Source: an uncultured Bdellovibrionales bacterium
GTDB taxonomy: Bacteria; Bdellovibrionota; Bdellovibrionia; Bdellovibrionales; Bdellovibrionaceae
Length of the DNA: 59,596 bases
NCBI GenBank assembly: GCA_903926205.1
Contig: CAIYID010000076.1
Span: 1-59,596 of the forward strand
Reading direction: 5' to 3'
Positions within the stretch are counted from its first letter, which is position 1. Each line of letters opens with the position of its first letter. Shown here piece after piece: positions 23,911 to 33,702 of this stretch. The position numbers were made by a program, and so were the translations under genes. The notes under the pieces are model-generated. The model did not search any database. It was given only the letters and a program-made list of their open reading frames with translations, and had not been told where the DNA came from.

Positions 23911-26487
23911 ATGTCTTTCGAATTGCTTTTGCCGGTCGGAAATAAGGAGATGGCTTTAGCCGCTATTCATAATGGCGCTGATGCGGTTTACTTTGGCGTG
24001 CCGGGGTTCAATGCTCGCGGACGAAGTGCTGATTTTGATGAAGCGACTCTCAAGGAGCTCATTGAAACTTGTCATCTCTACGGAGTTAAAGCCCACTTGG
24101 CCTTTAACGTGGTGATTTTTGAAAATGAGCTTCCAGCGCTGATTCCTCTGATTAAGAAAATCCTTGCTCTCAAGCCGGACTCACTCATTGTTCAAGATTT
24201 GGGGCTCGTGCAAATCATTCGGGCGATCGCACCCACGCAAGTCCTTCATGCTTCCACTCAAATGACCGTGACTAATCACGAAGCCATTTCCTTTCTAGAA
24301 GATTTAGAGCTCAAACGTTTTGTTCTAGGTCGAGAAAACTCTCTTTCAGAAATTGAATTGATCGCGAAAAATACGGATAAAGAGCTCGAAGTTTTTGTGC
24401 ACGGCGCCTTGTGCGTCTCTTATTCCGGCCAATGTTTCACTTCGGAATCCATCGGCGGCCGCTCTGCCAATCGCGGGCAGTGCGCGCAGAGTTGTCGATT
24501 TTCCTATGAACTTTTTGTGGATGGCGAAAAGAAAGAGTTACAAGCTCAGAAATTTTTAGTTTCACCGCAAGATTTGTGTGGGATTGAAGAAATTCCGCAG
24601 TTGATGAAAATGGGCGTTTCAAGTTTTAAAGTCGAAGGTCGCCTGAAGGCACCAGAATATGTGGCGACGGCGGCACGCTCTTATCGACAAGTCATCGATC
24701 AGGCAGCAAATTTAAAAAATTCCAATGCTGCGTTTAAATCGATCACTCAACTTGAAAAAGATATGGCGGTTTCTTACTCACGGGGTTTTTGCTCGGGTTG
24801 GCTTCAAGGAGTGAATCATCAAAAATTAGTGGATGGAACTTTTAGCTCCCATCGTGGATTTTATTTTGCCGAAATCGTGGGAGTGCTTTCCTCTGGGATT
24901 CTGCTAAAAACTCATTCGGAAATTGAACTTAAAAATGGAGATGGTCTACTCTGGGTTTATAACAAAGGCGCGCAAATTTTAGAAAGTGGCAGCCATATTT
25001 ACTCTGTGCAAAAAGTTTCTGGCGGACGCTTGAAAGTTGAACTAGCGCGTGAAGTGAGAATTTCTGAGGAGCTCATCGGGGCTAAAGTTTACTTGAATCA
25101 CGATAAAGAGCTAAAGCATGAAGTGGCAAAAAGTTTTCAGGATCGAAATTCCCTGAAGCGAATTCCGGTCCAAATTAAGGCACAATTGCAGTTGGGTGAG
25201 CCTTTACGAGTCACCATGAGCGATGGAAAATACGAAGTTTCAGCGATTTCTCAAAGTTTGCTCAGCTTAGCTCGAACAGCGGGACTTTCAGATGAATTAC
25301 TTAAAGAAGAATTAGGAGCTCTTTCGGGTTCAGTTTTTATTGCAAGCAAAATCAGTTTGGCGCGTACTTCCGCAGAGGCTTTATTTTTGTCTCATAAAGA
25401 ACTTAAAGAATTGCGCCGGCAATTACAAACCGAGTTGTCCATTTTACGCTCGAAGGAGCGAGTGGTGTCGAAGCCCTCCCGTGACAGCGAAGGTATCGAT
25501 TCACCGCAAGTTGAAATTAACTCTGAATATCAGTTGCCCGCACCGCAAATCTTCGCCACAAAAACAAATTCCGCGAAGCAAAAGCCACAACTCAACATCG
25601 TTTTACGACAGAAATCGCAAGTCGAGGCGCTGGCTCTTGCGGTGGCATCCGGGGAGTTGGCGCCTTCGCAATTAGGGGCGGTGATTTTAGATTTTGAATT
25701 TGGTCGTGATTTTGAAACCTCACTTAGGCAATTGAAAGCGCTCGGTTTTAGGACGGGCCTTGCAACCACTCGCATTCTTAAGCCAGGCGAGTACGGGCAC
25801 TTAAAAGCTATCGTCAGAATGAAGCCTGATGTCATTCTTGCGAGAAGTTTGGGTGCCATTCAATATTTCACAAAAGTAGAGCCTGTGTCTTCGCTGCTAT
25901 TCGGGGATTTTAGTTTGAATGTCACCAATCATCTCACCGCAAAATATCTTTTAAAAAAAGGGCTGCACTCTGTTTGTGCTTCTTATGATTTGAACCAAAG
26001 ACAAGTCAGAGACCTTTTAGTTCATTCAGAGGCCTCCAAATTAGAAGTGACCATTCATCAATACATGCCATCTTTTCATATGGAGCATTGTGTGTTTGCG
26101 GCCCTTTTGAGCGAGGGCAGTAGTTGGCGTGACTGCGGCAAACCTTGTGAGAAACATCGAGTGGAATTGAAAGATCAGTTTGGAAATCGTCATTTCATTA
26201 AAGCCGATCAAGAGTGCCGAAACACGATGTACAATGCGACTCCGCAGACGGCGCTTAATTTTTTAAACGACTGGTCGGAACTCGGGCTAGGTTCTGTGCG
26301 CTACGAAGCTTTGTTTGAAGAGGGACAAGATCTTTTACAAAAAATTAAAATTTATATTTCTGTTTTAGAAAACACTTTGGCTATTCCTTCTGCCTTAAAA
26401 GGACTCCAAGCTTTAGAAAGCTATGGCTTAGACGAAGGCGCGGTCGCTCGTGAACAAGAATATCAATCACGAAAAAAAGAGCATTAA
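23911..26487 (+). CDS. Long U32-family protein, RlhA/TrhP-like RNA hydroxylase
   Basis: U32 proteins were called peptidases, but E. coli RlhA (YdcP) and TrhP (YegQ) are needed for cytidine hydroxylation in 23S rRNA and for a tRNA wobble uridine modification. This 858-residue protein has the U32 core in residues 1-300: LLLPVGNKEMALAAIHNGAD, AVYFGVPGFNARGR, a Cys-rich segment (CVSYSGQCFTSES, GQCAQSCRF) and SSFKVEGRLKAPEYVATAAR. The remaining part is like the C-terminal DUF3656 extension of the long YdcP form, ending with two more Cys-containing pieces (HCVFAALL, WRDCGKPCEKH). The last Cys group may bind an iron-sulfur cluster. The ATG has no clear ribosome site. The target RNA is undecided. Confidence 0.75.
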   Translation: MSFELLLPVGNKEMALAAIHNGADAVYFGVPGFNARGRSADFDEATLKELIETCHLYGVKAHLAFNVVIFENELPALIPLIKKILALKPDSLIVQDLGLVQIIRAIAPTQVLHASTQMTVTNHEAISFLEDLELKRFVLGRENSLSEIELIAKNTDKELEVFVHGALCVSYSGQCFTSESIGGRSANRGQCAQSCRFSYELFVDGEKKELQAQKFLVSPQDLCGIEEIPQLMKMGVSSFKVEGRLKAPEYVATAARSYRQVIDQAANLKNSNAAFKSITQLEKDMAVSYSRGFCSGWLQGVNHQKLVDGTFSSHRGFYFAEIVGVLSSGILLKTHSEIELKNGDGLLWVYNKGAQILESGSHIYSVQKVSGGRLKVELAREVRISEELIGAKVYLNHDKELKHEVAKSFQDRNSLKRIPVQIKAQLQLGEPLRVTMSDGKYEVSAISQSLLSLARTAGLSDELLKEELGALSGSVFIASKISLARTSAEALFLSHKELKELRRQLQTELSILRSKERVVSKPSRDSEGIDSPQVEINSEYQLPAPQIFATKTNSAKQKPQLNIVLRQKSQVEALALAVASGELAPSQLGAVILDFEFGRDFETSLRQLKALGFRTGLATTRILKPGEYGHLKAIVRMKPDVILARSLGAIQYFTKVEPVSSLLFGDFSLNVTNHLTAKYLLKKGLHSVCASYDLNQRQVRDLLVHSEASKLEVTIHQYMPSFHMEHCVFAALLSEGSSWRDCGKPCEKHRVELKDQFGNRHFIKADQECRNTMYNATPQTALNFLNDWSELGLGSVRYEALFEEGQDLLQKIKIYISVLENTLAIPSALKGLQALESYGLDEGAVAREQEYQSRKKEH

Positions 26488-26519
26488 TCGCAGTGTTTGC
26501 TGGTCTGCCTTATTTAGTC

Positions 26520-27581
26520 TTATTTAACTGTGCAACTAAATCCAGGACCGAAGGTGGGATTTGCAATTGTGCCATTAGAGATTAACACATTTTTGCTGGG
26601 GTCAGTCTCGGTAAAAATGACTCCATTAAGAGCAACACTTCCATAAATCGTGCTGTCATAGGAGCTAAACATGATTCCGGCCGCTTGGTTATTCGATAGA
26701 TGAGAGCAATTGACGGTTCCTGTTGTATTCACTTGCGCTTCTGTTTCTAGCTTGAGACCAACATCATTGCCATTGGCTGTGAACTGAGTAATGACGAAAC
26801 TTGGAGTTCTATAAATGTCTAAGCCAATTTGTTCTTCTGATGGTAGCGGAGTTAAGCTTGTGCTCACGTCCAAATTGGAAACACCCAAAGACTTCGCAGA
26901 ATCAACAAAGATACCAACATGGCGAATACTCTCATCCAGAAGAGAAATATCATGAATAAGGAAATTTCCGCCTTTAAGGTAAATTCCGCTGGTGGATTCG
27001 AAAAGGGAATTAGCCCCGGCCATAGTGACTTCAAATTCGTCAGCTTCAACAAAAAGTGCAAAACTCCCGCTTTGACTTAAATCATTGGCGATGATCACAG
27101 GGTGGCCGATAGAGCCTTGAAAGCTATGACTGACGTAAATGCCAAAAACGCTGTTATTGCTGAGGGTGTTAGAAGCGATCGTCACGGTATTCATTGAAGT
27201 GGTGTCGGCGTAGATGCGAATGCCATACATATTATTGGTGCTTTGATTTTGGTGCAGACTGACTCCAGGACTATCGTAGACAAAAATACCGGTTCCAGTT
27301 TGAATGCCCGTGATCACAAATCCACTGATGTTGGGGCTGAGACCATGAACAAAAATACCTGCAATGGCCAGAGGAGCGTAAATCGCGTGTCCATTACCAT
27401 TCACGGAAATATTATCACCAATAATATTCAAAGCAAAATCGGTTGTGTTTGGACAATTTAAATCCTGAGTCAGTGTGATGCTTGTTTGAATCGTTTCGCC
27501 GCATTGAAGAGCAAAACTATTAGAGCTGAAAAAAAGAAAATTAAAAATGATCAAAGTTGGAATAAACAAAATATTTTTCAT
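26520..27581 (-). CDS. Secreted right-handed parallel beta-helix protein
   Basis: A 353-residue exported protein with a signal peptide ending near SNSFA. The mature part has short repeating strands and Asn/Ser/Gly turns (NQSTNNMYGIRIYADT, TIASNTLSNNSVFGIYV, GTVNCSHLSNNQAAGIMF), the pattern of NosD/pectate-lyase-like beta-helices. Such proteins bind or cut carbohydrate polymers, but no catalytic Asp/Lys set stands out, so a binding role is as likely. Two Cys near the N-terminus (LQCGETIQTS, TQDLNCPNT) and one near the end (GFSCTVK) may form disulphides. GAGGTAG precedes the ATG. The gene converges with the U32 gene; the stops are 33 bases apart. Confidence 0.6.
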   Translation of the reverse strand: MKNILFIPTLIIFNFLFFSSNSFALQCGETIQTSITLTQDLNCPNTTDFALNIIGDNISVNGNGHAIYAPLAIAGIFVHGLSPNISGFVITGIQTGTGIFVYDSPGVSLHQNQSTNNMYGIRIYADTTSMNTVTIASNTLSNNSVFGIYVSHSFQGSIGHPVIIANDLSQSGSFALFVEADEFEVTMAGANSLFESTSGIYLKGGNFLIHDISLLDESIRHVGIFVDSAKSLGVSNLDVSTSLTPLPSEEQIGLDIYRTPSFVITQFTANGNDVGLKLETEAQVNTTGTVNCSHLSNNQAAGIMFSSYDSTIYGSVALNGVIFTETDPSKNVLISNGTIANPTFGPGFSCTVK

Positions 27582-27755
27582 GAACTACCTCGAAGATTGG
27601 CTCATTTCTAAAGTCGCATAAGGATTGTCCTCAAGTCAACAGGAAGCCCGCGATTCGCCCTTTGACCTCTTGACTTGGGAATAGATTCGTTTAACTCATT
27701 GTTTGAGAGGTGCAGGTAGGAAAAAAATACTCATTCACCCTTAGGATGGTTACCG

Positions 27756-29483
27756 ATGAAACCTTGTTATTATGTACGTAGATTATGTTTTACATTCGTC
27801 CTTTTTTTAGGTTTTGCGGCTTCCTTCGCTTTTGCTGAATTGTCGTCTTCAGCACCGAAAAATTTTCATCCAAATGAACTCTCAATCGCGCTCAACGCAG
27901 AATTTGATACTTTAAATCCCGTGATCAATGCAATGATGGCGGCCGTTTATGTCCAAGATTCAGTGCTTCGTCCGTTGGTGGCGCTGACTCCTGAAGGAAA
28001 ACCTTACCCTGTTTTGATTAAAGAAATCCCTTCATTAGAAAATCATAAAATGAAATTGATCAAAGTGGCTGAGGGCAAAGGTCCGACCGCACTGAGTGCG
28101 CAATTTGAGATTTTAGCAGAAGCCAAATGGGGAGACGGGGAACCTGTCATTTGTGAAGATATCCGAGCGGCTTGGTTGATTGGCAAGCATCCGAATGTTT
28201 CTGCTCCCGCAAAAGATGACTTTTCAAATATTGAAGAAATTTCAGCGGATTCTCAAAATCCCAAACTTTGCACGGTGCTCTTTAAAAAAGCTCAATGGAA
28301 TTTTTATCTTAATTTTCCCCGCCCCTTAGCGGCTCATTTGGAGTTAAAAATATTTGAGAAACATAAGGATCAACCGCAAGCTTATGAAAGAAATTCTCTT
28401 TATGTTCGCGAACCCACCAATCCTGGCCTTTACAATGGTCCTTATCGAGTGACGGAAATTAAAATAGGAAACCATGTGTCCTTGGCGGCGAATTCTTTTT
28501 TTTATGGAACGAAGCCTTATTTCCAAAAAGTGATTTTTAAATTTATTCTTAATTCCTCTTCTATGGAGGCCAATCTGCGAACGGGTGCGATTCAAATTGC
28601 CTCTTCTTCCGGTTTGAGTTTTGACCAGGCTTTGGCTTTTGGGAAAAAAGTAAAAAAGGAAAACCTACCCTTTCAAGTTATTTTTGTCCCAGGAGTTGTG
28701 TATGCCCATTTGGCGTTAAATTTAGATAATGAAAAGTTAAAAGATAAACAGGTGCGACAAGCATTGGCTTATGCTTTGAATCGTAAAGAAATGACTCAAG
28801 CTTTTTTTGAGGGAAAACAACCACCGGCCTTTCACTTTTCTACTCCTTTGGATTCTTGGTACACGGAAGATCCAGAACTTATCAAAGTTTACAAATATGA
28901 TAAGGCCAAGTCCAATCAACTCCTTGACCAGGCCGGCTGGAAAAAGGGACCGCAGGGTTTTCGTTACAAGGATGGAAAAAAACTCAGTCTGACCATTTCG
29001 GGAGTGTCGGATTATAAGCTCAATGAAATGATCGAAGTGTTTATTCAATCGGCTTGGAAACAAGTAGGAGTCGAATTGCTCATTAAAAATTATCCTGCGC
29101 GAGTGCTTTTTTCTTCCATTGTTCGTGAACGTAAATTTGAAATTGGTTTTTATTCCTGGGTCAATTTACCGGATGACATTTTAAGAGGTTCTTTGCACTC
29201 TTCGATGATTCCGACTTTAGAAAATTCGTGGTCAGGGTCCAATCGCTCAGGCTGGCGGAATAAGCAGGTTGACGAATGGTTGGATCAAACGGAGTCGGAG
29301 TTTGATCCAAAAAAGCGACTGCAACTGATGCACAAAGTGCTGAAGGCGTACACGGAAGATCTTCCTGCAATACCGGGCTATTATCGAACCAATGTTTCTG
29401 TGATTCCAGTGGGTTTAAAAAATTATCGCATGAGTGGGCATGTTTACACTGAATATCTCAACATCGAAAAGTGGAGTTACTAA
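27756..29483 (+). CDS. Periplasmic peptide-binding protein of an ABC transporter (family 5)
   Basis: Binds oligopeptides in the periplasm for import, as DppA/OppA do. The 575-residue protein has a signal peptide cut after ASFAFAE, then LNAEFDTLNPVINAMMAAVYV, the normal lobe I start, and WGDGEPVICEDIRAAWLIG, the recurring W-x-D-G-x-P motif. The later part has RQALAYALNRKEM and NQLLDQAGWKKGPQGFRYKDGKKLSLTIS, both typical of the family. The C-terminus has EDLPAIPGYYRTN. AGGATGG lies before the ATG. No permease or ATPase gene is adjacent, so the transporter must be encoded elsewhere. Uptake of host peptides released by secreted proteases of this window is a plausible role. Confidence 0.8.
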   Translation: MKPCYYVRRLCFTFVLFLGFAASFAFAELSSSAPKNFHPNELSIALNAEFDTLNPVINAMMAAVYVQDSVLRPLVALTPEGKPYPVLIKEIPSLENHKMKLIKVAEGKGPTALSAQFEILAEAKWGDGEPVICEDIRAAWLIGKHPNVSAPAKDDFSNIEEISADSQNPKLCTVLFKKAQWNFYLNFPRPLAAHLELKIFEKHKDQPQAYERNSLYVREPTNPGLYNGPYRVTEIKIGNHVSLAANSFFYGTKPYFQKVIFKFILNSSSMEANLRTGAIQIASSSGLSFDQALAFGKKVKKENLPFQVIFVPGVVYAHLALNLDNEKLKDKQVRQALAYALNRKEMTQAFFEGKQPPAFHFSTPLDSWYTEDPELIKVYKYDKAKSNQLLDQAGWKKGPQGFRYKDGKKLSLTISGVSDYKLNEMIEVFIQSAWKQVGVELLIKNYPARVLFSSIVRERKFEIGFYSWVNLPDDILRGSLHSSMIPTLENSWSGSNRSGWRNKQVDEWLDQTESEFDPKKRLQLMHKVLKAYTEDLPAIPGYYRTNVSVIPVGLKNYRMSGHVYTEYLNIEKWSY

Positions 29484-29517
29484 CTTTCGGCGAAAATATT
29501 TGCAACGCGAGTTTGTT

Positions 29518-30516
29518 TTAGAGCGAAGAGCGCAAAGCGCGAAGCGTATTGAGCACCACAGGGTTGTGAAGTTTACCCACAAGCTCCGGGACGCGGTCAG
29601 CGGTGGAGACCATGCGATCAATCATGGAGCTCGGGCTGCGCAGCACATCAGTTTTTTGTTCTTGAGCGTAGAGCAAAACAGCGGTTTTGGTGACTGAGGC
29701 TGTTGCCTGTGAGGTACCGGTCATCATTCCGTATTGATTTTGTGGAAGAGTGGATAAGATCTGTTGACCTGGGGCTGCCAATTTCACCGTTTTTACTCCA
29801 TAATTACTGGAGGGGAGCAAACTTCCAGCTTGATCAACAGCTGCGACAGACAAAATGTTGGGAAGATGATAAGCGGCGGGATAAAATCCGAAGCGATCGG
29901 CATCGCTGCGATCATTGCCTGCGGCGGCAACCACAAGAATGCCGGCTTTTGCCGCAATTCCCAAGGCGGCTTCTTCCTCGGGACTTGGCTGCGAGCCTCC
30001 TCCTGAATAATTAATAATTTGTGCGTGCATTCGAATGGCGTAATGAATAGCGTTGATTGTTGCCGTTAAAACTTCTTGACCTGAACGATGAGCATCAAAA
30101 GCTTTCAAAACCATCACTTGAGCGGGTGGAGCACCAGAAATAATTCCGGCGATATGAGTTCCGTGGCCTTGTTCATCATGAAGATTTTTATCGTTGTCAG
30201 AAAAATTCCAACCGTTCACATCATCAATGAATCCATTTCCATCATCATCAATGCCGTTGGAAGATTTGTCGCGGTGAAGGGAATCGTAGCCAAGTTCACC
30301 AAGGTTTCGCCACAAATGTCCTTTGAGATTTTGATGATATATATCAGCGCCAGTGTCGATGACGGCAACAATCACGCCACTGGAAGCAGGGCTCAGTCGA
30401 GTGGCATGAGCGGCTCGTGGCGTAACAAGAAGTGACGTGACGAGTGCTGTGGAAAAGACAGCCGCGCGGAAATGCAGAGCAAAATGAGAACGACGAAGTG
30501 GGGATGTTTTTTTCAT
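29518..30516 (-). CDS. Exported subtilisin-like serine protease (S8)
   Basis: A 332-residue secreted serine protease. The catalytic triad is complete: Asp54 in VAVIDTGAD, His118 in GHGTHIAG and Ser269 in GTSQATA. A calcium-loop-like stretch, NGIDDDGNGFIDDVNGWNFS, lies between Asp and His, as in many bacterial S8 enzymes. The signal peptide ends near RAAHA, and the catalytic domain begins almost at once, so the usual inhibitory propeptide is missing. The start at 30516 is set by AGGAGG six bases upstream; longer readings from 30615 would bury the signal. The leader from 30517 to about 30605 is almost free of G on the minus strand. It converges with the peptide-binding protein gene, 34 bases between stops. 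Confidence 0.85.
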   Translation of the reverse strand: MKKTSPLRRSHFALHFRAAVFSTALVTSLLVTPRAAHATRLSPASSGVIVAVIDTGADIYHQNLKGHLWRNLGELGYDSLHRDKSSNGIDDDGNGFIDDVNGWNFSDNDKNLHDEQGHGTHIAGIISGAPPAQVMVLKAFDAHRSGQEVLTATINAIHYAIRMHAQIINYSGGGSQPSPEEEAALGIAAKAGILVVAAAGNDRSDADRFGFYPAAYHLPNILSVAAVDQAGSLLPSSNYGVKTVKLAAPGQQILSTLPQNQYGMMTGTSQATASVTKTAVLLYAQEQKTDVLRSPSSMIDRMVSTADRVPELVGKLHNPVVLNTLRALRSSL

Positions 30517-30853
30517 CCAATACCTCCTGGTTGTTTGTGTTTGTTGATTGGTTTGGTTGTACGAAAAAGAATGTTTGTGCGTAGAGTGAGTGCTTGTGCT
30601 TGAATAGCAAAGCAAAAAGCTTGCCTATTTCAAATGGTCGGACAATCGATTTGAAAAAATATATTTGAGCTGAGCCTGTAACCCTGGTGTCGGACTAACA
30701 GGGGTGTTGAACTTTAGATCAGTCACAAATTAGTCAATTTTTGAAAATAGTATAGAGTGGCCTCTGACCCTGGCTTTGAATTAAGTAAAAAATTGTGATT
30801 CTTGATGGCTGTTGATAGGTAAGTGTTACCAACTTCTGTGGAAAGGTCTTTGT
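30517..30853. other. Divergent promoter region between two protease genes
   Basis: About 340 bases between the S8 (minus) and S41 (plus) genes. The part next to the S8 gene is a C/A-rich, G-poor untranslated leader. The remainder should hold both promoters; no clear -35/-10 pair could be fixed. No gene is seen. Confidence 0.45.
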
Positions 30854-32587
30854 ATGAAAAATCGTTCAACTTTAGCTGCCTCCTTAGGATTAGTTTCTCT
30901 GTGTTTTTTGATCTTAGGATGCTCGAAAGCCAGTACGGGATTTTTACCCTCATCGTCCAAAAATGTCGGTTTGCGACCTTTAAAAACTCAGGAATTGACT
31001 CAGGATCTAGCTCAAGAAGTTCAGCTGTTTAAAAGTTACTACGGACCTTATAGCTATAAACAATCTCGATTTTCTTTCAATATTGATGAGCTCGCGACCC
31101 AGTTATCAGGCAAGATCGCTCAGGCACAAAGCGAAGACGAAGCTCTTGGGTATCTTTATCAATTCGGCGCAAGTCTTCATGATGGCCACGTGCAAATTAG
31201 ACACACACTGAGTTCTTCAGAAGTGTCGTCTTACTCTCTTCCTTTCGGTTTGAGTCCTGTGGAAGGCAAAGCCTTGGTTGCTAATATTGTTAAAGAAAAA
31301 CTCAAAGACACGCCAATTGCTCTGGGTGATGAGTTGGTGACTCTTGATGGAAAAACTCCGGGTGAGTATTTAGCAAGTATCGTGAAATACAAATCCTGGG
31401 CCACCGAGGAGTCGAATAAACACTTAATTGCATTCATCACAAATCGCGCATCTTATTTTACCGAAATTAAGCCCACCAAAGAAGTTGCGACTGCGGTTTT
31501 TAAAAATGCTAAGGGAGAAACTTATCAAGTGAATATTCCTTGGTCAGTCGGAAAATATAACCCCAAGGACACTGGTTTTTATCAGCCCGGCAATCAGCTA
31601 GCAACCGCTTGGGTGGATGATTTCAATGAGGCTCTTCAAGGATCGCTTTATCAAATGGGGAATCCCGTACCATTTTTTGCCTCAGAAGGCGTGAAGAAGA
31701 AATTTAGCTGGGTGCAAGTGTATGCGAGCGATGAGGCCCGAACAGCTGCGGGTCTTGGTAAAGATGAGAAACCTCCGGTTTTCGCGGCTCTTTATCGTGT
31801 TCAGAATAAAACGATTTTACTAGTACGAAGTTTTAGTTATTCCCCTACCGACTATTCTGTTGAAGTTTATTTGAAGTATTATTTAGCTGTGTTGAAAGAG
31901 TATGAGCCCTTGGCGGATGTGCTTGTTTTAGATCAAACGCACAATCCTGGTGGCAATGGCTATTACTGCACAAGTTTGGCTTCAATGTTTTTAACGAGCA
32001 GTAATAATGCTCCCGTGCAGATGTGTCATGCGGATCGCAAGTGGATTAATGATATGAATCAAGGAGCCGCTACAGATACTAAGAATGAAAATCCTAATGG
32101 ACTTCGTTTGTCCATTGCGATGGCTCACACGATTGAAAAAGCTTACGATGAAGGAAAAGAATTAAGTGAGCCTTTGCCGATTTTCTCTGGCGATTTGAAA
32201 CTCTCTTCTTACGGTGATTATCGTTGGAAAAAGCCAAGACTGGTTTTAATTGACGAGTTGGCGGGTTCTTGCGGTGATGTTTTTCCTATGATCTTACGTG
32301 ATAATAAGGCCACCAAATTTTTTGGGCAAACGACTATGGGCCTCGGTGGGAATGTGGAAGAAGTCGGCGTCTTAACTAATTCTCAGGTGAGTGTAAAAGT
32401 CACCCGTGGATTATTTATGACTTACAAAGAAAGCAATCAATACGAACCCAGTGACTATATTGAGAACAACGGTGTTCAGCCTGATTATCTCTACACCCAC
32501 ACGGCCGAAGATTTCCGAGCGGGTTTTGTTAACTACGTAAGGAGCTTCTCGGAAAAAGCGATTGAGCAAATCGGCGCAGCTCAGTGA
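30854..32587 (+). CDS. Lipoprotein of the S41 (tail-specific) protease family
   Basis: A 577-residue lipoprotein with lipobox LILGC (Cys23). The mature protein shows a helical N-terminal domain, a probable PDZ-like piece (LSSSEVSSYSLPFGLSPVEGKALVANIV, LGDELVTLDGKTPGEYLAS), and the S41 core: VLVLDQTHNPGGNGYYCTS followed by LIDELAGSCGDVFPMILRD with the nucleophile candidate Ser472. The later GQTTMGLGGNVEEVG is the C-terminal processing-protease signature. The Lys of the usual Ser/Lys pair is not clear by eye. GGAAAGG precedes the ATG at 30854; the reading from 30812 lacks a ribosome site. A periplasmic or surface-bound endopeptidase is likely. The gene converges on the GGDEF gene with only five bases between stops. 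Confidence 0.75.
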   Translation: MKNRSTLAASLGLVSLCFLILGCSKASTGFLPSSSKNVGLRPLKTQELTQDLAQEVQLFKSYYGPYSYKQSRFSFNIDELATQLSGKIAQAQSEDEALGYLYQFGASLHDGHVQIRHTLSSSEVSSYSLPFGLSPVEGKALVANIVKEKLKDTPIALGDELVTLDGKTPGEYLASIVKYKSWATEESNKHLIAFITNRASYFTEIKPTKEVATAVFKNAKGETYQVNIPWSVGKYNPKDTGFYQPGNQLATAWVDDFNEALQGSLYQMGNPVPFFASEGVKKKFSWVQVYASDEARTAAGLGKDEKPPVFAALYRVQNKTILLVRSFSYSPTDYSVEVYLKYYLAVLKEYEPLADVLVLDQTHNPGGNGYYCTSLASMFLTSSNNAPVQMCHADRKWINDMNQGAATDTKNENPNGLRLSIAMAHTIEKAYDEGKELSEPLPIFSGDLKLSSYGDYRWKKPRLVLIDELAGSCGDVFPMILRDNKATKFFGQTTMGLGGNVEEVGVLTNSQVSVKVTRGLFMTYKESNQYEPSDYIENNGVQPDYLYTHTAEDFRAGFVNYVRSFSEKAIEQIGAAQ

Positions 32588-32592
32588 TTGAG

Positions 32593-33702
32593 CTACGCCA
32601 CATGGTCCTTTTTAAGCTGCACATGGGCGGCCACCGTGTATCGGTCTCGCCCGGATTTTTTTGAATCGTAAAGAGCTGTGTCCGCACGTTTCATCCAGTT
32701 TTCGATACTTTCGCTTTCCATTAATTGTGCAATGCCAATGGAGATCGTGAACTTGGCTTGCATGTCTTTATCGACAATGGTTTCTCCTCTGAATTTATTC
32801 AATGCGACTTCCGACTTTTTGATGGCGTGTTCAATTTGATAGTCCGGAAGCAAAACAGCGAATTCTTCTCCGCCAATGCGGGAAATGGAATCCACTTCTC
32901 GAGGAAAAACTTCTTTGAGCATTTTCACGCACTCAACTAAAACCAGATCACCCATGGCATGACCAAAGGTGTCGTTGATTCGTTTGAAAAAATCGATATC
33001 AAGCATCAGCAAGGAAACCGGCTGACGACTGATCTGAAAAAGATTCCATTGCTGTCGAATTTGCTCTTCAAAGCAACGACGATTATAGGCTTTTGTTAAA
33101 TGATCGAGTCTCAATGTGTTATTGGCATCCACCAATTGTTTTTTTACTTGGGAGAGCTGTCTCTTGACGGTTTCTGAACGTTTGCCGCGACGAATTTGTT
33201 TTTGCTCTTGAATTTTTATATAAGAATTAATGAATTCCCGCGATTGACACTTGATTTGCTCCACGGAATTTAATTCCATGGCCTCACGAAGTTGCTGAAC
33301 TTTTGCGGCCAGTCCTAGGTCTTCAGAATTCTCTGCAGTGAGATCTTCGCTGAGATTTTCAATCAAGTCCCAAATGAGTCGACGAAACTCATCGAAATTT
33401 TTTTGCACATAAGTGTACTCATCAATTCGATGGCTAGACATAAACTGCCGCAAACGAAAAAATGTCTTTTCCAAATTGTCATCAGTCTGTTGAAGAAGAT
33501 TTTTGGCGAACTCATCCAAAGCCTCTCGCACTCGACGCACGGGGAAGACCTCCGTCTCAATCAAATGTTTTGAGTAAGTATCGAGCAGAAAAAGAAGTGT
33601 GGCTCGATCCTCAGAGACCTCCACCTCAGAACTGGAATTTTTGCTATTATCGTTAGTATCAACATTCAATTGATGTACAAATTTTTGAATCCATTTTTTC
33701 AA
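32593..33702 (-). CDS. Diguanylate cyclase (GGDEF domain)
   Basis: Makes the second messenger cyclic di-GMP from two GTP. The C-terminal domain begins at LDHLTKAYNRRCFEEQI, has the metal-binding DIDFFKRINDTFGHAMGD and the active-site loop RIGGEEFAVLLPD, a complete GGEEF. The N-terminal 200 residues are helical and lack a recognisable sensor, with a possible coiled coil (QLREAMELNSVEQIK to SQVKKQLVDANNT) that would dimerise the enzyme. No RxxD product-inhibition site is evident directly before GGEEF. The start is probably TTG at 33702, with AAGGGAG nine bases upstream; an ATG at 33750 lacks a site. It is soluble. Cyclic di-GMP controls predation and motility switching in Bdellovibrio, so this is a candidate lifestyle signal. 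Confidence 0.85.
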   Translation of the reverse strand: MKKWIQKFVHQLNVDTNDNSKNSSSEVEVSEDRATLLFLLDTYSKHLIETEVFPVRRVREALDEFAKNLLQQTDDNLEKTFFRLRQFMSSHRIDEYTYVQKNFDEFRRLIWDLIENLSEDLTAENSEDLGLAAKVQQLREAMELNSVEQIKCQSREFINSYIKIQEQKQIRRGKRSETVKRQLSQVKKQLVDANNTLRLDHLTKAYNRRCFEEQIRQQWNLFQISRQPVSLLMLDIDFFKRINDTFGHAMGDLVLVECVKMLKEVFPREVDSISRIGGEEFAVLLPDYQIEHAIKKSEVALNKFRGETIVDKDMQAKFTISIGIAQLMESESIENWMKRADTALYDSKKSGRDRYTVAAHVQLKKDHVA

